A DNA stretch of 64,000 nt from Bacillus halotolerans (GTDB lineage Bacteria; Bacillota; Bacilli; Bacillales; Bacillaceae), in NCBI RefSeq assembly GCF_001517105.1, contig NZ_LPVF01000009.1, positions 489,742 to 553,741 on the forward strand. Reading direction: 5' to 3'. Below are positions 21,507-31,972 of the stretch, one piece after another. A model generated the notes under the pieces. It was not told where the DNA came from. It was given only the letters and a program-made list of their open reading frames with translations, and did no database searches. Every line of letters starts with the position of its first letter. The stretch's first letter is position 1. The position numbers and the translations under genes are program-made.

Positions 21507-22316
21507 CTAATCCTTTTTCGGACGGCTTTTTGCCAAGATAAACACCGGCTCCAGCTTTCCTTCATTGTACAGGAAAGAAAGCGCCGTAATCGGAACGGTG
21601 CCGCCTGCAAAGAAGCTCATCGACATTTGTCCTAAAATATCATACCCTGATTCATTCCGAATGTCAGCAAGTATCAGAACGTCCTGATGCGGAACAGAGA
21701 TCGCAAGCTCACCTTTAGCATTTTGTTTATACTCATTTAAAATCGCTTCGTTCAGAATCCGGCTGGCGTCGTAACCGTCGTTTGCTCTGAAGAAGTAAAA
21801 GAGATTGCCGGCAACTGTATCCTCTTTGACAACCGTCGGCAGAGAGCGGAGGTTAAACGCAGCCGTTTCTCTGATCCGCTCCCTTGTCCAGTTTTCTTTC
21901 TCCAGCATGCGCTGATCAATTAAACGATAGGTTTTGCCCAGATCAAGCGCGTAGTAAATTCTTGTTTCTGCGGTATGATCGTCATAAATAAGCGGAATCT
22001 CTTCGCTGGACTTTCCCGGAAAAGAGGTTGAGCGGATGACCGGATAAATGCGGCTTTCCTTCCCGGTTATTTCCTGCGACTTCCCTTCCATAGCTGTCAT
22101 GGCTTCTGATACATAGTAAACGATCTCATCAATGGCTTCGTCTTTTTTCAGTTCCCATTTTGCAATAATCGGCGGCAGGTCGAGCGTAATTCCTTTTTTA
22201 GTTGTTTCATCCTCAACACGGAGGGTGTCTTTTTCTCTGTCAAATAAAAAGGAGCGATTCTCGTGCTGAAGGCGCTGTTTCAATATGTCTGACAGCTTCC
22301 TTGAGGTCATTTTCAA
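21507..22316 (-). CDS. ytpQ: DUF1444 family protein YtpQ
   Basis: A 269-residue soluble protein of the DUF1444 family found in Firmicutes, starting [16 protein letters not shown]. No catalytic motif is recognisable and the function is unknown. It lies 15 bp after ytpP and 16 bp before ytpR, so the three are one transcription unit; the conserved link with a thioredoxin-like protein and a tRNA-binding protein is the only functional hint. Length equals that of the B. subtilis protein. Confidence 0.9.
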   Translation of the reverse strand: MKMTSRKLSDILKQRLQHENRSFLFDREKDTLRVEDETTKKGITLDLPPIIAKWELKKDEAIDEIVYYVSEAMTAMEGKSQEITGKESRIYPVIRSTSFPGKSSEEIPLIYDDHTAETRIYYALDLGKTYRLIDQRMLEKENWTRERIRETAAFNLRSLPTVVKEDTVAGNLFYFFRANDGYDASRILNEAILNEYKQNAKGELAISVPHQDVLILADIRNESGYDILGQMSMSFFAGGTVPITALSFLYNEGKLEPVFILAKSRPKKD

Positions 22317-22331
22317 ACCGGATATCCTCCT

Positions 22332-22655
22332 TTACGCTTTTGCGAGAGAGTCAGTTAAAAACTGTTCAATTTCTTCTTTTGTTTTGCGGTCTTTGCTCAC
22401 AAAACGATTCACTTCTTTTCCTTCATTAAACACAACAAAGCTTGGAATGCCGTAAATCTCCCACTCTGCGCATGTATCAATAAATTTGTCGCGGTCTACA
22501 TAGTAGTAAGTGAATTCAGGAAAGTCTGCTTCCAATTCCGGAAGAAAAGGCTCTACAAAACGGCAGTCCGGGCACCAGTCGGCAGAAAACATAAATACTG
22601 CCCAATCATCCTTTACCGCTTTTTCCAATTCTTGCGTTGTCTCGATTTTTTTCAT
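22332..22655 (-). CDS. ytpP: Thioredoxin-like protein YtpP
   Basis: A 107-residue thioredoxin fold with the redox motif [10 protein letters not shown] (about residues 23-32) and the cis-Pro turn YGIPSFVVF (about 73-81). The active site WCPDC differs from WCGPC of TrxA, so it is a thioredoxin-related reductase of unknown substrate. First gene of the ytpPQR unit, with GGAGGGATATCC upstream of the ATG at 22655. Confidence 0.93.
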   Translation of the reverse strand: MKKIETTQELEKAVKDDWAVFMFSADWCPDCRFVEPFLPELEADFPEFTYYYVDRDKFIDTCAEWEIYGIPSFVVFNEGKEVNRFVSKDRKTKEEIEQFLTDSLAKA

Positions 22656-22826
22656 CGGATATCCCTCCAGTTGTTTATGTTCTTACATGTTAGTTTATCG
22701 ATACTCGTCCATTTGGATCATACCAAACTGCTTGCGGCAAAACCACTTATATGCAACGAATGAATATGTAAGATAAGCTTTCCCATTATCATTATCATAT
22801 TTTATTTGCATTATCAAGCACGTTTC

Positions 22827-22852
22827 GTTTAACATCTTTTACATGAGGGTAA
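22827..22852 (+). promoter_or_regulatory. Probable sigma-B promoter of ytoQ
   Basis: GTTTAA (22827-22832), 14-base spacer, GGGTAA (22847-22852), followed after about 20 bases by the ytoQ ribosome site AAGGAGGG. Both hexamers match the sigma-B consensus; no competing sigma-A pair was obvious. Confidence 0.6.
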
Positions 22853-22888
22853 AATTGACAAATGGTCATACATAAGGAGGGATCCAGT

Positions 22889-23335
22889 TTGGAGTTTATC
22901 GTCTATTTAGCCGGAGAAATCCACAGCAATTGGCGGGAGGAAATAAAGGAGAAAACGAAGTCACTGAAGCTGCCGATTACGTTTGTCGGTCCGATGGAGC
23001 ATCACGACCGTTCAGACAATATCGGAGAAGAAATCATGGGCGCTCAGCCAAACGCAGTTTATAAGGACGACAAGGCTTCTGATATCAATAACTTCAGAAC
23101 TGCCGTCTTGATGAATAAAGCCGACTTTGTAATCGCCTTGTTTGGCGAAAAGTATAAACAATGGAACACAGCGATGGATGCTTCCTATGCCATCGCAAAA
23201 GGCAAACCCCTGATCATCATTCGTCCTGAATCGCTCCACCACCCATTAAAAGAGCTTTCAAACAAAGCGAATATGACTGTTGAAACGGTGAACCAAGCCA
23301 TTAAAGCACTTTCCTATGTATTTGAAACAAAATAA
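22889..23335 (+). CDS. ytoQ: YtoQ family protein
   Basis: A 148-residue cytoplasmic protein of the YtoQ family, related in fold to nucleoside 2-deoxyribosyltransferases (VYLAGEIHSNWREEI at the start; the middle KADFVIALFGEKYKQWNTA and IAKGKPLIIIRPE are typical of such folds). Activity is not established. I use TTG 22889, which is well spaced from AAGGAGG, giving the length of the B. subtilis protein; the ATG at 22862 lies upstream of the ribosome site. It is monocistronic with a sigma-B-like promoter. Confidence 0.9.
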   Translation: MEFIVYLAGEIHSNWREEIKEKTKSLKLPITFVGPMEHHDRSDNIGEEIMGAQPNAVYKDDKASDINNFRTAVLMNKADFVIALFGEKYKQWNTAMDASYAIAKGKPLIIIRPESLHHPLKELSNKANMTVETVNQAIKALSYVFETK

Positions 23336-23388
23336 GAAAAAAGCTTGTCGACATGGCTTACAAGCCTTGCTCAACAAGCTTTTTCTCC
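23336..23388 (+). terminator. ytoQ/ytoP bidirectional terminator
   Basis: AAAAAGCTTGT ... ACAAGCTTTTT inverted repeat between the convergent genes ytoQ and ytoP. Confidence 0.75.
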
Positions 23389-23393
23389 AGATT

Positions 23394-24467
23394 TTACATA
23401 TTTTCTTTAATTGCTTCAACTGTCTGCTTGTCACAGGCAGTTACGAGCTTTATCAGCATTTCTTTAGCCGCAGCGTAATCATCAATATGGATAATAGACG
23501 CATTTGTATGAATGTAGCGGGAGCAGATTCCGATAACTGCTGACGGAACGCCGCTGTTTGAAATATGCACTCTGCCTGCATCTGTTCCGCCGCCGGAAAC
23601 AAAGTATTGATATGGAATCTGATGCGTTTCAGCCATATCCAGAACAAATTCTCTCATTCCTCGATGCATGACTGTCGTTCTGTCAAGAATGCGGAGCAAA
23701 AAGCCTTTTCCAAGCTGGCCAAATTCATTTTTGTCACCGCTCATATCGTTAGCCGGACTGGCGTCAAGCGCGAAGAACAAATCCGGTTTGATCATATGAG
23801 ACGCTGTCTGCGCGCCTCTTAAGCCGACTTCTTCCTGAACGGTTGCGCCAGCGTAAAGCGTATTCGGCAGTTCTTTTCCTTGCAATTCCTTCAGCAATTC
23901 AATGCTCAATCCGCAGCCATACCGGTTATCCCACGCTTTTGATAATATTTTCTTTTCATTCGCCATAACGGTAAACGGGCATACAGGGACAATTTGCTGG
24001 CCCGGTTTAATGCCGATTTTGATGGCGTCTTCCTTATCATCCGCTCCGATATCAATCATCATGTTTTTGATATCCATCGGACGGTTTCGCTGAGCATCTG
24101 TTAACAGATGCGGCGGTATGCTTGAAATAACCCCCGGAACCGGGCCGTTATCTGTTTGAATTTCCACTCTTTGCGCCAGCAGCACCTGACTCCACCAGCC
24201 GCCGAGCGTTTGGAACCTCAGTAATCCGTTATCTGTAATGGATGTCACCATAAATCCGACTTCATCCATATGTCCAGCCACCATAATTTTCGGCGCGTCC
24301 TCTCCGCCTTTTCTGACTCCGAAAACACTTCCCAGTCTGTCCTGAACGATATCATCGGCATATTTGGCAAGCTCCTGCTTCATAAACGCACGGACCTGAT
24401 GCTCATTGCCCGGCGCTCCGGGAAGCTGCGTCAGTGTTTGGAAAAGCGCTTTCGTTTCTTGATTCAT
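23394..24467 (-). CDS. ytoP: M42-family metalloaminopeptidase YtoP
   Basis: A 357-residue M42 (glutamyl aminopeptidase/PepA-like, formerly endoglucanase M) peptidase with a di-metal site. Visible ligands and motifs: [12 protein letters not shown] (His-x-Asp), WDNRYGCG (bridging Asp), QEEVGLRGA (catalytic Glu pair), FALDAS, and a late His in [13 protein letters not shown]. It likely trims peptides in the cytoplasm as a tetrahedral dodecamer. Monocistronic, convergent with ytoQ. Confidence 0.93.
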   Translation of the reverse strand: MNQETKALFQTLTQLPGAPGNEHQVRAFMKQELAKYADDIVQDRLGSVFGVRKGGEDAPKIMVAGHMDEVGFMVTSITDNGLLRFQTLGGWWSQVLLAQRVEIQTDNGPVPGVISSIPPHLLTDAQRNRPMDIKNMMIDIGADDKEDAIKIGIKPGQQIVPVCPFTVMANEKKILSKAWDNRYGCGLSIELLKELQGKELPNTLYAGATVQEEVGLRGAQTASHMIKPDLFFALDASPANDMSGDKNEFGQLGKGFLLRILDRTTVMHRGMREFVLDMAETHQIPYQYFVSGGGTDAGRVHISNSGVPSAVIGICSRYIHTNASIIHIDDYAAAKEMLIKLVTACDKQTVEAIKENM

Positions 24468-24564
24468 GTTTTCCCCTCATTTCTATGTAGTTCTTTTATT
24501 TTATTAGAAAAAATTTTGTTTTCCAAGCACTCTGATTGAATCTGCTCAATGAGCCGCGTATCGC

Positions 24565-24593
24565 TTAACAGGATTTGGCGGTTTCTGTATAAT
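24565..24593 (+). promoter_or_regulatory. ytzB promoter
   Basis: TTAACA (24565-24570), 17-base spacer, TATAAT (24588-24593), about 25 bases before the ribosome site AGGAGGTG. Confidence 0.65.
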
Positions 24594-24624
24594 GAAAGTA
24601 CGATCAATCAGGAGGTGCTTTATT

Positions 24625-24942
24625 TTGAAATTGCGTCATCTTCTTTTAGGAGCAGGACTTGGAATTTGTACGGCTGTTGTTGTGAAGCAATATGTGATGA
24701 AGCCTTATATTTCTTCAGAAAGAGCGCTTCGTATCGTAAAATCCGCTTTTAAACAGCGGGGGCCGATTGATGGATCATGGATCTACACCCAGCCGGAGCC
24801 CTACAATGTGAATGGAGAAACCGTGCAGGTGTATAAGACCGGTGTTACACGGTCAGCTTTTGGAGAACTAGAGCAATATGAAGTGATGGTGGATGCGAAA
24901 ACGGGGAGAATTGTAGATGTCATCGATACAATCGCGTCTTAA
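24625..24942 (+). CDS. ytzB: PepSY-domain small exported protein YtzB
   Basis: A 105-residue protein with an N-terminal hydrophobic segment (LLLGAGLGICTAVVV, about 6-20) as a membrane anchor or signal, followed by one PepSY domain (about 32-100). PepSY proteins often modulate extracytoplasmic proteases or peptidoglycan turnover; the specific role here is unknown. I chose TTG 24625 (LKLRH), which follows AGGAGGTG at the right distance; the ATG at 24592 precedes the ribosome site. Confidence 0.88.
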   Translation: MKLRHLLLGAGLGICTAVVVKQYVMKPYISSERALRIVKSAFKQRGPIDGSWIYTQPEPYNVNGETVQVYKTGVTRSAFGELEQYEVMVDAKTGRIVDVIDTIAS

Positions 24943-24956
24943 CACCGGACAAGCGT

Positions 24957-24994
24957 AAAATAGGAGCCGCTGCCCATGCAGCGGCTCTTTTTTA
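24957..24994 (-). terminator. malS/ytzB bidirectional terminator
   Basis: AGAGCCGCTGC / GCAGCGGCTC hairpin with T-run between the convergent ytzB and malS. Confidence 0.85.
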
Positions 24995-24996
24995 TA

Positions 24997-26697
24997 TTAT
25001 ATCGCGCGAATTGGTTTGTATACCGGATACCACATCGCGTCCTGCACAGCCTGAATGATGTCCTCAGGCTCTTCAGTGGCCACGCCTTCCTTAATGGCGG
25101 TTTTAGCGACTTCAACTGCAACCGTTGCCGATACAGTCCGTAAATCCTCCACCTTCGGAAGCATCGGCGCGCCAGGCATGCCGACATTGACCATACTTGC
25201 GATCGCGCGGGCACATGCTTCAAACATGCCATCGGTGATTAATTTTGATTTGGTGACAATCGTTCCAAGCCCAAGCCCTGGGAAGACAAGTGCGTTGTTG
25301 GCCTGTCCGATATGATATGTTACGCCGTTATATTCCACTGGCGGGAACGGGCTTCCTGTCGTAATCAGCGCACGGCCTTCCGTCCATTCAATTAAATCTT
25401 GCGGCTTTGCTTCAGAAAGAGTCGTCGGATTCGACATTGGCAAAATCGCCGGACGTTTTACGTGTGACGCCATTTCTTTGACAATTTCTTCAGTAAAGGC
25501 ACCGGAAACCGTAGATGTCCCGATCAGGATCGTCGGTTTCGCCTGCCGGACCACTTCAAGGAGATCAATGCCCCCGCCTTCTCCGTTACGCTGATAATCC
25601 TTCACTTCATCAGCCGAACGGGCATAAGGCTTTTGGAAATCGAGAAGCTGATCCATATCATCTGTTAACAGCCCGTTTCGGTCTATGCACCAGAATCGCT
25701 GGTATGATTCTTCCTCACTCAGCCCTTCGCGCACCAATGCTTCCCGCAGCTGTTCAGCAATTCCGATTCCTGCTGTCCCCGCTCCGAATATCACGACTCT
25801 GTGATCCTTCAGCGGGACTTTTGATGCTTTTGCACAGGATAAGACTGCCGCCAGTGAAACAGCGCCTGTACCTTGGATATCATCATTAAACGTACATACT
25901 TTATCTTTATAGCGTTTCAAGATGCTGCGCGCATTTTTCGCTCCGAAGTCCTCCCAGTGGAGCAATGCATTCGGGAATGTCTCTCTCGCAAGTGAGACAT
26001 ATTCATCAATAAATTGGTCATAGCGTTCACCCCGCACTCTGGAATGCTGGTTGCCGACATAAAGCGGATCGTTCAAGAGGCTCTCTTGATTTGTGCCCGC
26101 ATCCAAAACGACAGCCAGCACTCTGCTCGGATCAATTCCCGCAGCGGCCGTGTATACCGCAAGCTTGCCAATTGATATCGCGATACCGCCGACTCCCCAG
26201 TCTCCGATTCCTAAAATTCCTTCAGCATCGGTTGCGACAATTAAATCGATAGCATCACTTTTATCTTTAAACTGTTTAAATGCCTCTCTCATGCCTTCCG
26301 GGTCATCGATGGACAGATAGAGCCCTCTCGGCTTCCTGTATTCATGGCTGTATCTCTGAATGGCCGTACCTACTGTCGGCGTGTATACAATCGGGAGCAT
26401 TTCCCCTAAGTGGTCATTTAACAAACGGTAAAACAGCGTTTCATTTCGATCGTGCAGCGCTGTCAAATAAACGTTTTTACTTAAATCATCAGGCTGTGAG
26501 GAAAACTGTTCGTACGCTCTTTTTGCCTGTTCATCAATGGTCAATACCTTCGGCGGCAAAAAGCCATTCAATCCGAGCGCTTTTCTTTCCTCGTTTGTAA
26601 AAGCCACTCCTTTGTTCAAAAAAGGAACAGAGAGTACTTCAAGGCCTCTTAATGTTGTCTGAATGTCTCCTTCGTTCGTTACTTCAAATTGTTTCAC
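24997..26697 (-). CDS. malS: NAD-dependent malic enzyme
   Basis: Oxidative decarboxylation of malate to pyruvate with NAD. The 566-residue protein is of the large malic enzyme type: N-terminal domain with IVYTPTVG and RGLYLS, catalytic Lys region [10 protein letters not shown], metal-binding [10 protein letters not shown], and a Rossmann domain (about 280-530) with [10 protein letters not shown]-terminus as in B. subtilis MalS. It supports gluconeogenic growth on malate together with other malic enzymes. A single gene with a terminator convergent to ytzB; ytnP lies 82 bp upstream without a visible terminator. Confidence 0.95.
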   Translation of the reverse strand: MKQFEVTNEGDIQTTLRGLEVLSVPFLNKGVAFTNEERKALGLNGFLPPKVLTIDEQAKRAYEQFSSQPDDLSKNVYLTALHDRNETLFYRLLNDHLGEMLPIVYTPTVGTAIQRYSHEYRKPRGLYLSIDDPEGMREAFKQFKDKSDAIDLIVATDAEGILGIGDWGVGGIAISIGKLAVYTAAAGIDPSRVLAVVLDAGTNQESLLNDPLYVGNQHSRVRGERYDQFIDEYVSLARETFPNALLHWEDFGAKNARSILKRYKDKVCTFNDDIQGTGAVSLAAVLSCAKASKVPLKDHRVVIFGAGTAGIGIAEQLREALVREGLSEEESYQRFWCIDRNGLLTDDMDQLLDFQKPYARSADEVKDYQRNGEGGGIDLLEVVRQAKPTILIGTSTVSGAFTEEIVKEMASHVKRPAILPMSNPTTLSEAKPQDLIEWTEGRALITTGSPFPPVEYNGVTYHIGQANNALVFPGLGLGTIVTKSKLITDGMFEACARAIASMVNVGMPGAPMLPKVEDLRTVSATVAVEVAKTAIKEGVATEEPEDIIQAVQDAMWYPVYKPIRAI

Positions 26698-26779
26698 CCT
26701 GCCTCTTCCTTTCTGAGCATAATTAGTACTAGGTTTGCTTTATTAGCCGGAAATCATGCAGGGTAAACATGAAAATATG

Positions 26780-27625
26780 CTATTGTTTCTTTCGTTTGAG
26801 TGATTCTATCATTCTTTCGTCCCCGTCCCATTTCAGTGCGCGATATTCGGCATCATGATAAAAAATAAACCATGCGTCTTTTTCCGCTGCATACGCCTGC
26901 CACTTTTGCTTTTGCGGTATAGAGGTCATCGGATAATCATCATAAGCCAGCACCCATAATGGATTGCGGTGGGCGTGTGTCGGCATCAAATCCGCCATAT
27001 GTACCGCAGTTTCACCCGCATCCTCACATACAAGAACACAGTGACCGTCACTGTGGCCCCCGGTATGATGCATTGTAACCCCCTCTGTTATCGTGCAAGT
27101 GTCGTCAAAGGTTTTCACTTGGCCGGCAACCGCCTCCCAGTTTTCTTTCCAGTAGGTATTTTTCGATCTGATATTCGGATGGCGCATTTCATTCCATTCC
27201 ACAGATGAAGTATAAATAACGGCATTTGGAAAAACTGGCACCAGTTTATCTCCTGAGTATTCCGTCAATCCGCACGCATGGTCAAAATGAAGGTGTGTCA
27301 TGGCGATCACGTGGATATCTTCAACTGTTAACCCGAGCGCTGCTAATGATGTTTTCACATTGGATTCTAGGGTCACACCGTAGTTTCTTTTTTGTTTCTC
27401 AGTCAGCTTTCCGGACCCGATACCGGCATCGACAATCACGTTTTGCCCGTCCTTTTGAATAAGAATCGGATCTGTCCTTAATTCAATCTGGTTTTTTTCA
27501 TTGACTGGATATTTTTTTGACCATAACGGCTTTGGAACAACGCCGAACATGGCTCCTCCGTCCATGTGAGTCACCCCTCCGTCAAGCCAAGTTAACGTCG
27601 TGTTTCCAATTTTCATCGTTTCCAT
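26780..27625 (-). CDS. ytnP: Metallo-beta-lactamase-fold lactonase YtnP
   Basis: A 281-residue enzyme of the metallo-beta-lactamase superfamily with the metal motif [10 protein letters not shown] (about 108-117), further ligands in HTGGHSDGH and HMADLMPTH, and a final His in YHDAEY. B. subtilis YtnP is reported as a quorum-quenching acyl-homoserine-lactone lactonase that interferes with Streptomyces signalling (established knowledge). I use ATG 27625 (METMKIGN), seven bases after a GGGGGG ribosome site; two upstream ATGs are less well placed. Confidence 0.92.
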   Translation of the reverse strand: METMKIGNTTLTWLDGGVTHMDGGAMFGVVPKPLWSKKYPVNEKNQIELRTDPILIQKDGQNVIVDAGIGSGKLTEKQKRNYGVTLESNVKTSLAALGLTVEDIHVIAMTHLHFDHACGLTEYSGDKLVPVFPNAVIYTSSVEWNEMRHPNIRSKNTYWKENWEAVAGQVKTFDDTCTITEGVTMHHTGGHSDGHCVLVCEDAGETAVHMADLMPTHAHRNPLWVLAYDDYPMTSIPQKQKWQAYAAEKDAWFIFYHDAEYRALKWDGDERMIESLKRKKQ

Positions 27626-27661
27626 TTTCATCCCCCCTGTCATCATCGTAGCAAACAGCGC

Positions 27662-27697
27662 ATAAAAAAACAGACTCCTGTGTCAGAGTCTGTTTTA
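27662..27697 (-). terminator. trmB terminator
   Basis: AAACAGACTC / GAGTCTGTTT stem with T-run on the minus strand, immediately after trmB. Confidence 0.8.
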
Positions 27698-28336
27698 CGC
27701 TCTCCATTCAACTTCAGCCCGATAGATCGGCTGGCCGAGTGCTGAGAATTTTTCTTCATATTCTGTCATGATGTTATCTTCCATATCGCTGTTATGCAGA
27801 TCAAGACTGACATATGTCAGCAGCAGACCGTATTCCGAGAAGCTTTTCAGCGAGTACTCAAACAGGCCGCGGTTGTCTGTTTTAAAATGAATTGCTCCGT
27901 CTTTCCCCATTACTTCTTCATATTTCTTAAGAAAATGGGAATACGTCAGACGGCGTTTTTCGTGGCGGTTTTTCGGCCAAGGATCAGAAAAGTTCAAGTA
28001 CACCCGTTTGACTTCACCCGGCTCAAACACGTCTGTCAGCGTGTCCGCGTCTATATTCAAAAGCTTTACATTCGGCACTTCGCTATCTTTTACTTTTTGG
28101 ACAGCTGTCACAATGACGCTTTTAAATAACTCAATACCAATATAATTAATGTCAGGATTTTGTTTGGCCATCCCGGAAATAAATTGCCCTTTTCCTGTAC
28201 CGACCTCGATATGGATCGGATTGCTGTTGCCAAACACTGTATTCCATTTTCCTTTATAATCAGCAGGATTGCTGATGGCAATATCTGCGTTTTCAGCCAA
28301 AAAGTCATCTGCCCAAGGCTTGTGGCGCATTCTCAT
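27695..28336 (-). CDS. trmB: tRNA (guanine-N7)-methyltransferase
   Basis: SAM-dependent enzyme that makes m7G46 in tRNA. The 213-residue protein has the SAM loop [10 protein letters not shown] (about 44-53), IGIELF, DADTL, and the TrmB signature [15 protein letters not shown] with TDN later. I start at ATG 28336 (MRMRHKPW), which has AGAGGTG upstream, although the frame is open to 28480. B. subtilis TrmB has the same length and its structure is known. Single gene, formerly ytmQ. Confidence 0.95.
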   Translation of the reverse strand: MRMRHKPWADDFLAENADIAISNPADYKGKWNTVFGNSNPIHIEVGTGKGQFISGMAKQNPDINYIGIELFKSVIVTAVQKVKDSEVPNVKLLNIDADTLTDVFEPGEVKRVYLNFSDPWPKNRHEKRRLTYSHFLKKYEEVMGKDGAIHFKTDNRGLFEYSLKSFSEYGLLLTYVSLDLHNSDMEDNIMTEYEEKFSALGQPIYRAEVEWRA

Positions 28337-28532
28337 ATGATTGACACCTCTATCTATTATTTCGACTAACAACATACCATGAATTAAAAAGACCCGCAAG
28401 CTTGTTTTTAAAGGTGTGCCTTCACATAAAAAAAGAGGTTCCCGTCTGTCGGAACACTCGTGTCTCATGCATAAAACCATCCTGTTTTGAACAATTTAAC
28501 CCGTAAGATACTGAAGGGATGTGTACCGTTTT

Positions 28533-28811
28533 ATGGGTTTAAATTACGAGAATCAAGTTGATCTATTGAAGGACATTTTGACTGACCATCAATTGGACTG
28601 CTGCGGAACCGTCGCAGAGTACGAACAGCTTGAACGTGTGATTAAATCGCTGATGGCAAACACCGAGCTCGATTCACACTTAAAAAACGTGCTGGAAGAT
28701 GTGTACCGATACAGCCAATCAGGAATATCATCCAAATCCATCGACTCACACATACAAGAGCATCAGAGCAGCTTGTCTCAATGGGTAGAGGAAATGGATT
28801 CGTATTCCTGA
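28533..28811 (+). CDS. ytzH: YtzH-like family protein
   Basis: A 92-residue, mostly helical acidic protein beginning MGLNYENQVDLLKDIL, with two adjacent Cys (DCCGT). Family YtzH of unknown function, confined to Bacilli. ATG 28533 gives the B. subtilis length; a GTG 12 bases upstream is too close to the ribosome site AAGGGA. Its TGA (28809-28811) directly abuts the end of ytmP on the opposite strand, with no room for a terminator between. Confidence 0.85.
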   Translation: MGLNYENQVDLLKDILTDHQLDCCGTVAEYEQLERVIKSLMANTELDSHLKNVLEDVYRYSQSGISSKSIDSHIQEHQSSLSQWVEEMDSYS

Positions 28812-29609
28812 TTATTGAACAATCCGCTTCATCAGCATATGCAGTTCTTCCATTGCATCATGGAATTCTTTATCGTTTCCTTTGGATTTATGCCAGGCAA
28901 TGAAAGTGATTGTTTCAGATAGCACATACCATGCCATTCTTAACCGAAGGCCGTCCGTTAACTCAATACCGTACATGCCCAGCCAGCTCTCCCAAGCTGG
29001 CTTTTCGACGTAGTGGTACAGCAATGGCCCCAAATCCATCGCCGGATCAGCGATCATGGCGCCGTCCCAGTCAATTAAATACAGCTGGTTGTCTTCAGAC
29101 AATAACCAGTTATTATGATTGACATCACAATGGCAAACGACTTTCTCACCGAAATGCACCTCATGCAGATGATCTTCTAAATACTTAATCCCTTCTTGAA
29201 TCAGCGGCGAAGATTGTTGCACAGCAAATACAGCCTGTTTAAGCTGAGACAGCAGAGTCCCTGGATTCAGCGGTTCCTTTCCAAGTCTCTTCAGCATGTC
29301 CAGCAAGGCTTTTGATGTGTGTATTTTACGAAGCAATTCAGCAACGGACCGTCCGCTCATGTCTTTCGGCTTCAGCTCTCTGCCGGTCATCCAATGCTGG
29401 GCCGTTATGACGTCCCCATTCTCCATCCGTTTTGTCCAAACCAGCTTAGGAACAATGCCTTCGGCGGATAAAACAGCTAAAAAAGGTGAGCTATTACGTT
29501 TTAAAAAAAGCTGCTACCCGTTATGTTTCGCATAATATGCATCTCCTGTAGCTCCTCCGGCGGGGAAGATCTCCCAATCGCTACCTAGTAATTGTCCCAA
29601 CCAGTTCAT
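28812..29609 (-). pseudogene. ytmP: Aminoglycoside phosphotransferase/choline kinase-like YtmP, interrupted by an amber codon
   Basis: The frame from ATG 29609 (MNWLGQLLGS) to TAA 28812 would give 265 residues but codon 32 is TAG (29514-29516). After it the frame continues QLFLKRNSSPFLAVL, which holds the ATP-binding Lys, and then the kinase core with the Brenner motif HCDVNHNNWLL and IDWDGA. In 168 the stop position is, as I recall, a Gln (HNGQQLFLK), so CAG to TAG is likely. Reinitiation at ATG 29426 would lose the nucleotide-binding lobe. The substrate of YtmP is unknown; the fold suggests a small-molecule kinase. Confidence 0.85.
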
Positions 29610-29711
29610 ATCAATGTTCAACCCATCATTTCTTAAAATATTTTAGAATAAAGGCCTATTCGTCTTCAGTCTATAAAGCGAATGCCTTTTTCGTACGAAT
29701 CGTATGAAAAA

Positions 29712-29764
29712 TAAAAAAGACAGCTATTGAGAGTCTCATATGCTAATCAATAGCCGTCTTTTAA
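29712..29764 (-). terminator. amyX operon terminator
   Basis: Minus-strand AAAGACGGCTATTGA ... TCAATAGCTGTCTTTT stem and T-run. A second, weaker inverted repeat (AAAGGC/GCCTTT, about 29648-29692) lies between it and ytmP; nothing else is seen in the 180-bp gap. Confidence 0.8.
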
Positions 29765-29790
29765 ATTTTAGCGCTATAGCACAAACTTCG

Positions 29791-31947
29791 TCAAGCAAAA
29801 CTCGTAAGATCTCGTGCTAAATATAAGATAACCGTTCCAATGCCGTTTACAGCAACCGCTTTCTTGATTTCTCCAGGATCAGCACGAAACCCGTCAGTAT
29901 CACATAGAAGGCGGTAAGCCTTATCTTTCGGCAGCTGCCATGTAACAGAATCAGGGCTGGCATGATGGATGACAATGATTTCTTCCCATTCGTCGATTGC
30001 GCCGAGGTTAAACAGCCGGTATACAATAAGGTGCTCTTTGAGAGCCAGACATTCAAGGCAGCGCTGAATATCGGCTGATGACGTAAGACGGAATGCCGGA
30101 TGCGCTTTTCTGAGCGAAATCAGCCTGCGGACATAGTCAACATCCTGCTTGAATGTTTCACGCCGCGACCAGTCCAGCTGGTTGATGCTGTCACTGGATT
30201 GATAGCTGTTTTCCACCCCCTGCTTCGTCCGGAAAAATTCCTGTCCGCTGTGAATAAACGGCACTCCCTGGGCCAGCAGAATGATTGCAGACGCCAGCTT
30301 TTGCCTGCTTCTTTTTCGGCTCTCACTTTCTTGAGGAAGCGCGAGGCTCATTTTATCCCAAAATGTGTGGTTGTCATGCGACTCGACATAATTGATGGAC
30401 TGGCTCGGCGCAGACACAAGCGGGGCTGTCTCTTTCCATCCTGAAGATCCGGCAATCCCGCGCATGACTGTTTCCGTTTGTTCGCCGTTCCCAAGGGCAA
30501 AACCCGCCGCCGCGATATGAAAGGTATTCCCTTTAACAGCGTCACGAAACGAATCATTAAAAAAACCGACGCCCGGCATTTTCGATGCATTCGCCAATGT
30601 CGCTTTCTGTTCAGGCGGCAGCGGTGTTGCCAAATCCCAGCCTTCCCCAAAGAGAAGGATTCCGGACTTTACCTCAGATGCTTTTTCTTTCATATGAAGA
30701 ACCGTTTCAATATCTAAAATGCCGAGCAGATCAAAGCGGAAGCCGTCGACATCGTATTCCTTCAGCCAATACATGACGCAATCCGTAATGAATTTCCTTG
30801 CCATCCGCCTTTCTGAGGCGATGTCATTCCCTACGCCGGTGCCATTTGAAGGCATCCCGAATTGATCATGCCGGAAGAAATAACCGGGCACCGTTTTTTC
30901 AAAGGGCGAGTGCTCTCTTTGGTATACATGGTTATAAACAACATCCAGAATGACACGCAGGCCATGCTGATGCAGGGTGTGAATCATTTGTTTTACTTCT
31001 GTGTTTCTTGTCTGAGGGTCGTGAGGATTGGAGGCATAGCTTCCCTCCGGGGCGAAAAAATGAAGCGGATTATAGCCCCAATTGTAGGCGGCAAGTGGGT
31101 TTTCTTCATCAACTCCGGCATAATCGTTTAACGGCAAAAGTTCTATATGTGTAACGCCAAGCTCTTTTAAATAAGAAAGTCCTGTAGAACTGCCATTTTT
31201 CGTTTTGGTGTCCGTTTCAGCAAGCGCCGCATATTTCCCCTTGTTCTTCATACCGCTGTTTTCATGAATGGAGAAGTCTCGGATGTGCATCTCATAAATA
31301 ATGGCATCAACGGGATCTGAAAATGGTGCAAGCGAAGGAGCCGAATTTGCTTGATCAGGGCGCAGCACAACACCCTTCTCTCCGTTGACCGTCACAGCTT
31401 TTGCATACGGATCAACCGTTTCTGTCCATTCTAAATTGTTGCAAATCCGGTACACATACTCATAACCGTGCAGATCTCCAGCCACTGTAACAGCGTATAC
31501 TCCATTTTCCATTCGTGTCATTTGAAGCGTGTGCCCGCTTTTCTCGGGATGTGACAGTTTGACGGCAGCTGACGTCGCAGCAGGCGCCCATACCTTAAAT
31601 TCAGTATAATCCGAAGTGTAAACAGCTCCGAGCTCTCCGTCATAATAAAATGCAGCATCAAACGCATCCGTCCTGACAACCGCCCCGATTTGGAGATCCG
31701 TTTTTCCGCCGCCGGATGCTTTGACATGATGCGTTTTTCCGAAAGTCACCGGCTGTTCAGCTACACATACATACTTGCATTTCCCTTCTATTTGCCATTC
31801 CTGACTGACTGTCAGAGGAATTTCCGCTGTATCTGTCTCAAGCTGAAAAGGCGGCGTAAAGGTATCTTTTTGATCAGCAGGAATCAGAACCGTAATAATA
31901 TTCATTTCATCGGCATACGCTTCAAAGCTGCGTTGGATACTGACCAT
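29791..31947 (-). CDS. amyX: Pullulanase (type I), intracellular
   Basis: Glycoside hydrolase family 13 debranching enzyme that cleaves alpha-1,6 links in pullulan and branched maltodextrins. The 718-residue protein has N-terminal carbohydrate-binding-like domains (CBM48 near residues 105-200, GAVYTSDYTEFKVWAP), the pullulanase box YNWGYNP, and the catalytic triad in GFRFDLLGI (Asp), LLFGEGWD (Glu) and VESHDNHTFWD (Asp). No signal peptide, so cytoplasmic. I start at ATG 31947, eight bases after GGAGAGA. Last gene of ytlP-ytlQ-ytlR-amyX. Confidence 0.95.
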   Translation of the reverse strand: MVSIQRSFEAYADEMNIITVLIPADQKDTFTPPFQLETDTAEIPLTVSQEWQIEGKCKYVCVAEQPVTFGKTHHVKASGGGKTDLQIGAVVRTDAFDAAFYYDGELGAVYTSDYTEFKVWAPAATSAAVKLSHPEKSGHTLQMTRMENGVYAVTVAGDLHGYEYVYRICNNLEWTETVDPYAKAVTVNGEKGVVLRPDQANSAPSLAPFSDPVDAIIYEMHIRDFSIHENSGMKNKGKYAALAETDTKTKNGSSTGLSYLKELGVTHIELLPLNDYAGVDEENPLAAYNWGYNPLHFFAPEGSYASNPHDPQTRNTEVKQMIHTLHQHGLRVILDVVYNHVYQREHSPFEKTVPGYFFRHDQFGMPSNGTGVGNDIASERRMARKFITDCVMYWLKEYDVDGFRFDLLGILDIETVLHMKEKASEVKSGILLFGEGWDLATPLPPEQKATLANASKMPGVGFFNDSFRDAVKGNTFHIAAAGFALGNGEQTETVMRGIAGSSGWKETAPLVSAPSQSINYVESHDNHTFWDKMSLALPQESESRKRSRQKLASAIILLAQGVPFIHSGQEFFRTKQGVENSYQSSDSINQLDWSRRETFKQDVDYVRRLISLRKAHPAFRLTSSADIQRCLECLALKEHLIVYRLFNLGAIDEWEEIIVIHHASPDSVTWQLPKDKAYRLLCDTDGFRADPGEIKKAVAVNGIGTVILYLARDLTSFA

Positions 31948-31972
31948 CAGAATCTCTCTCCTCCAAAAACGT

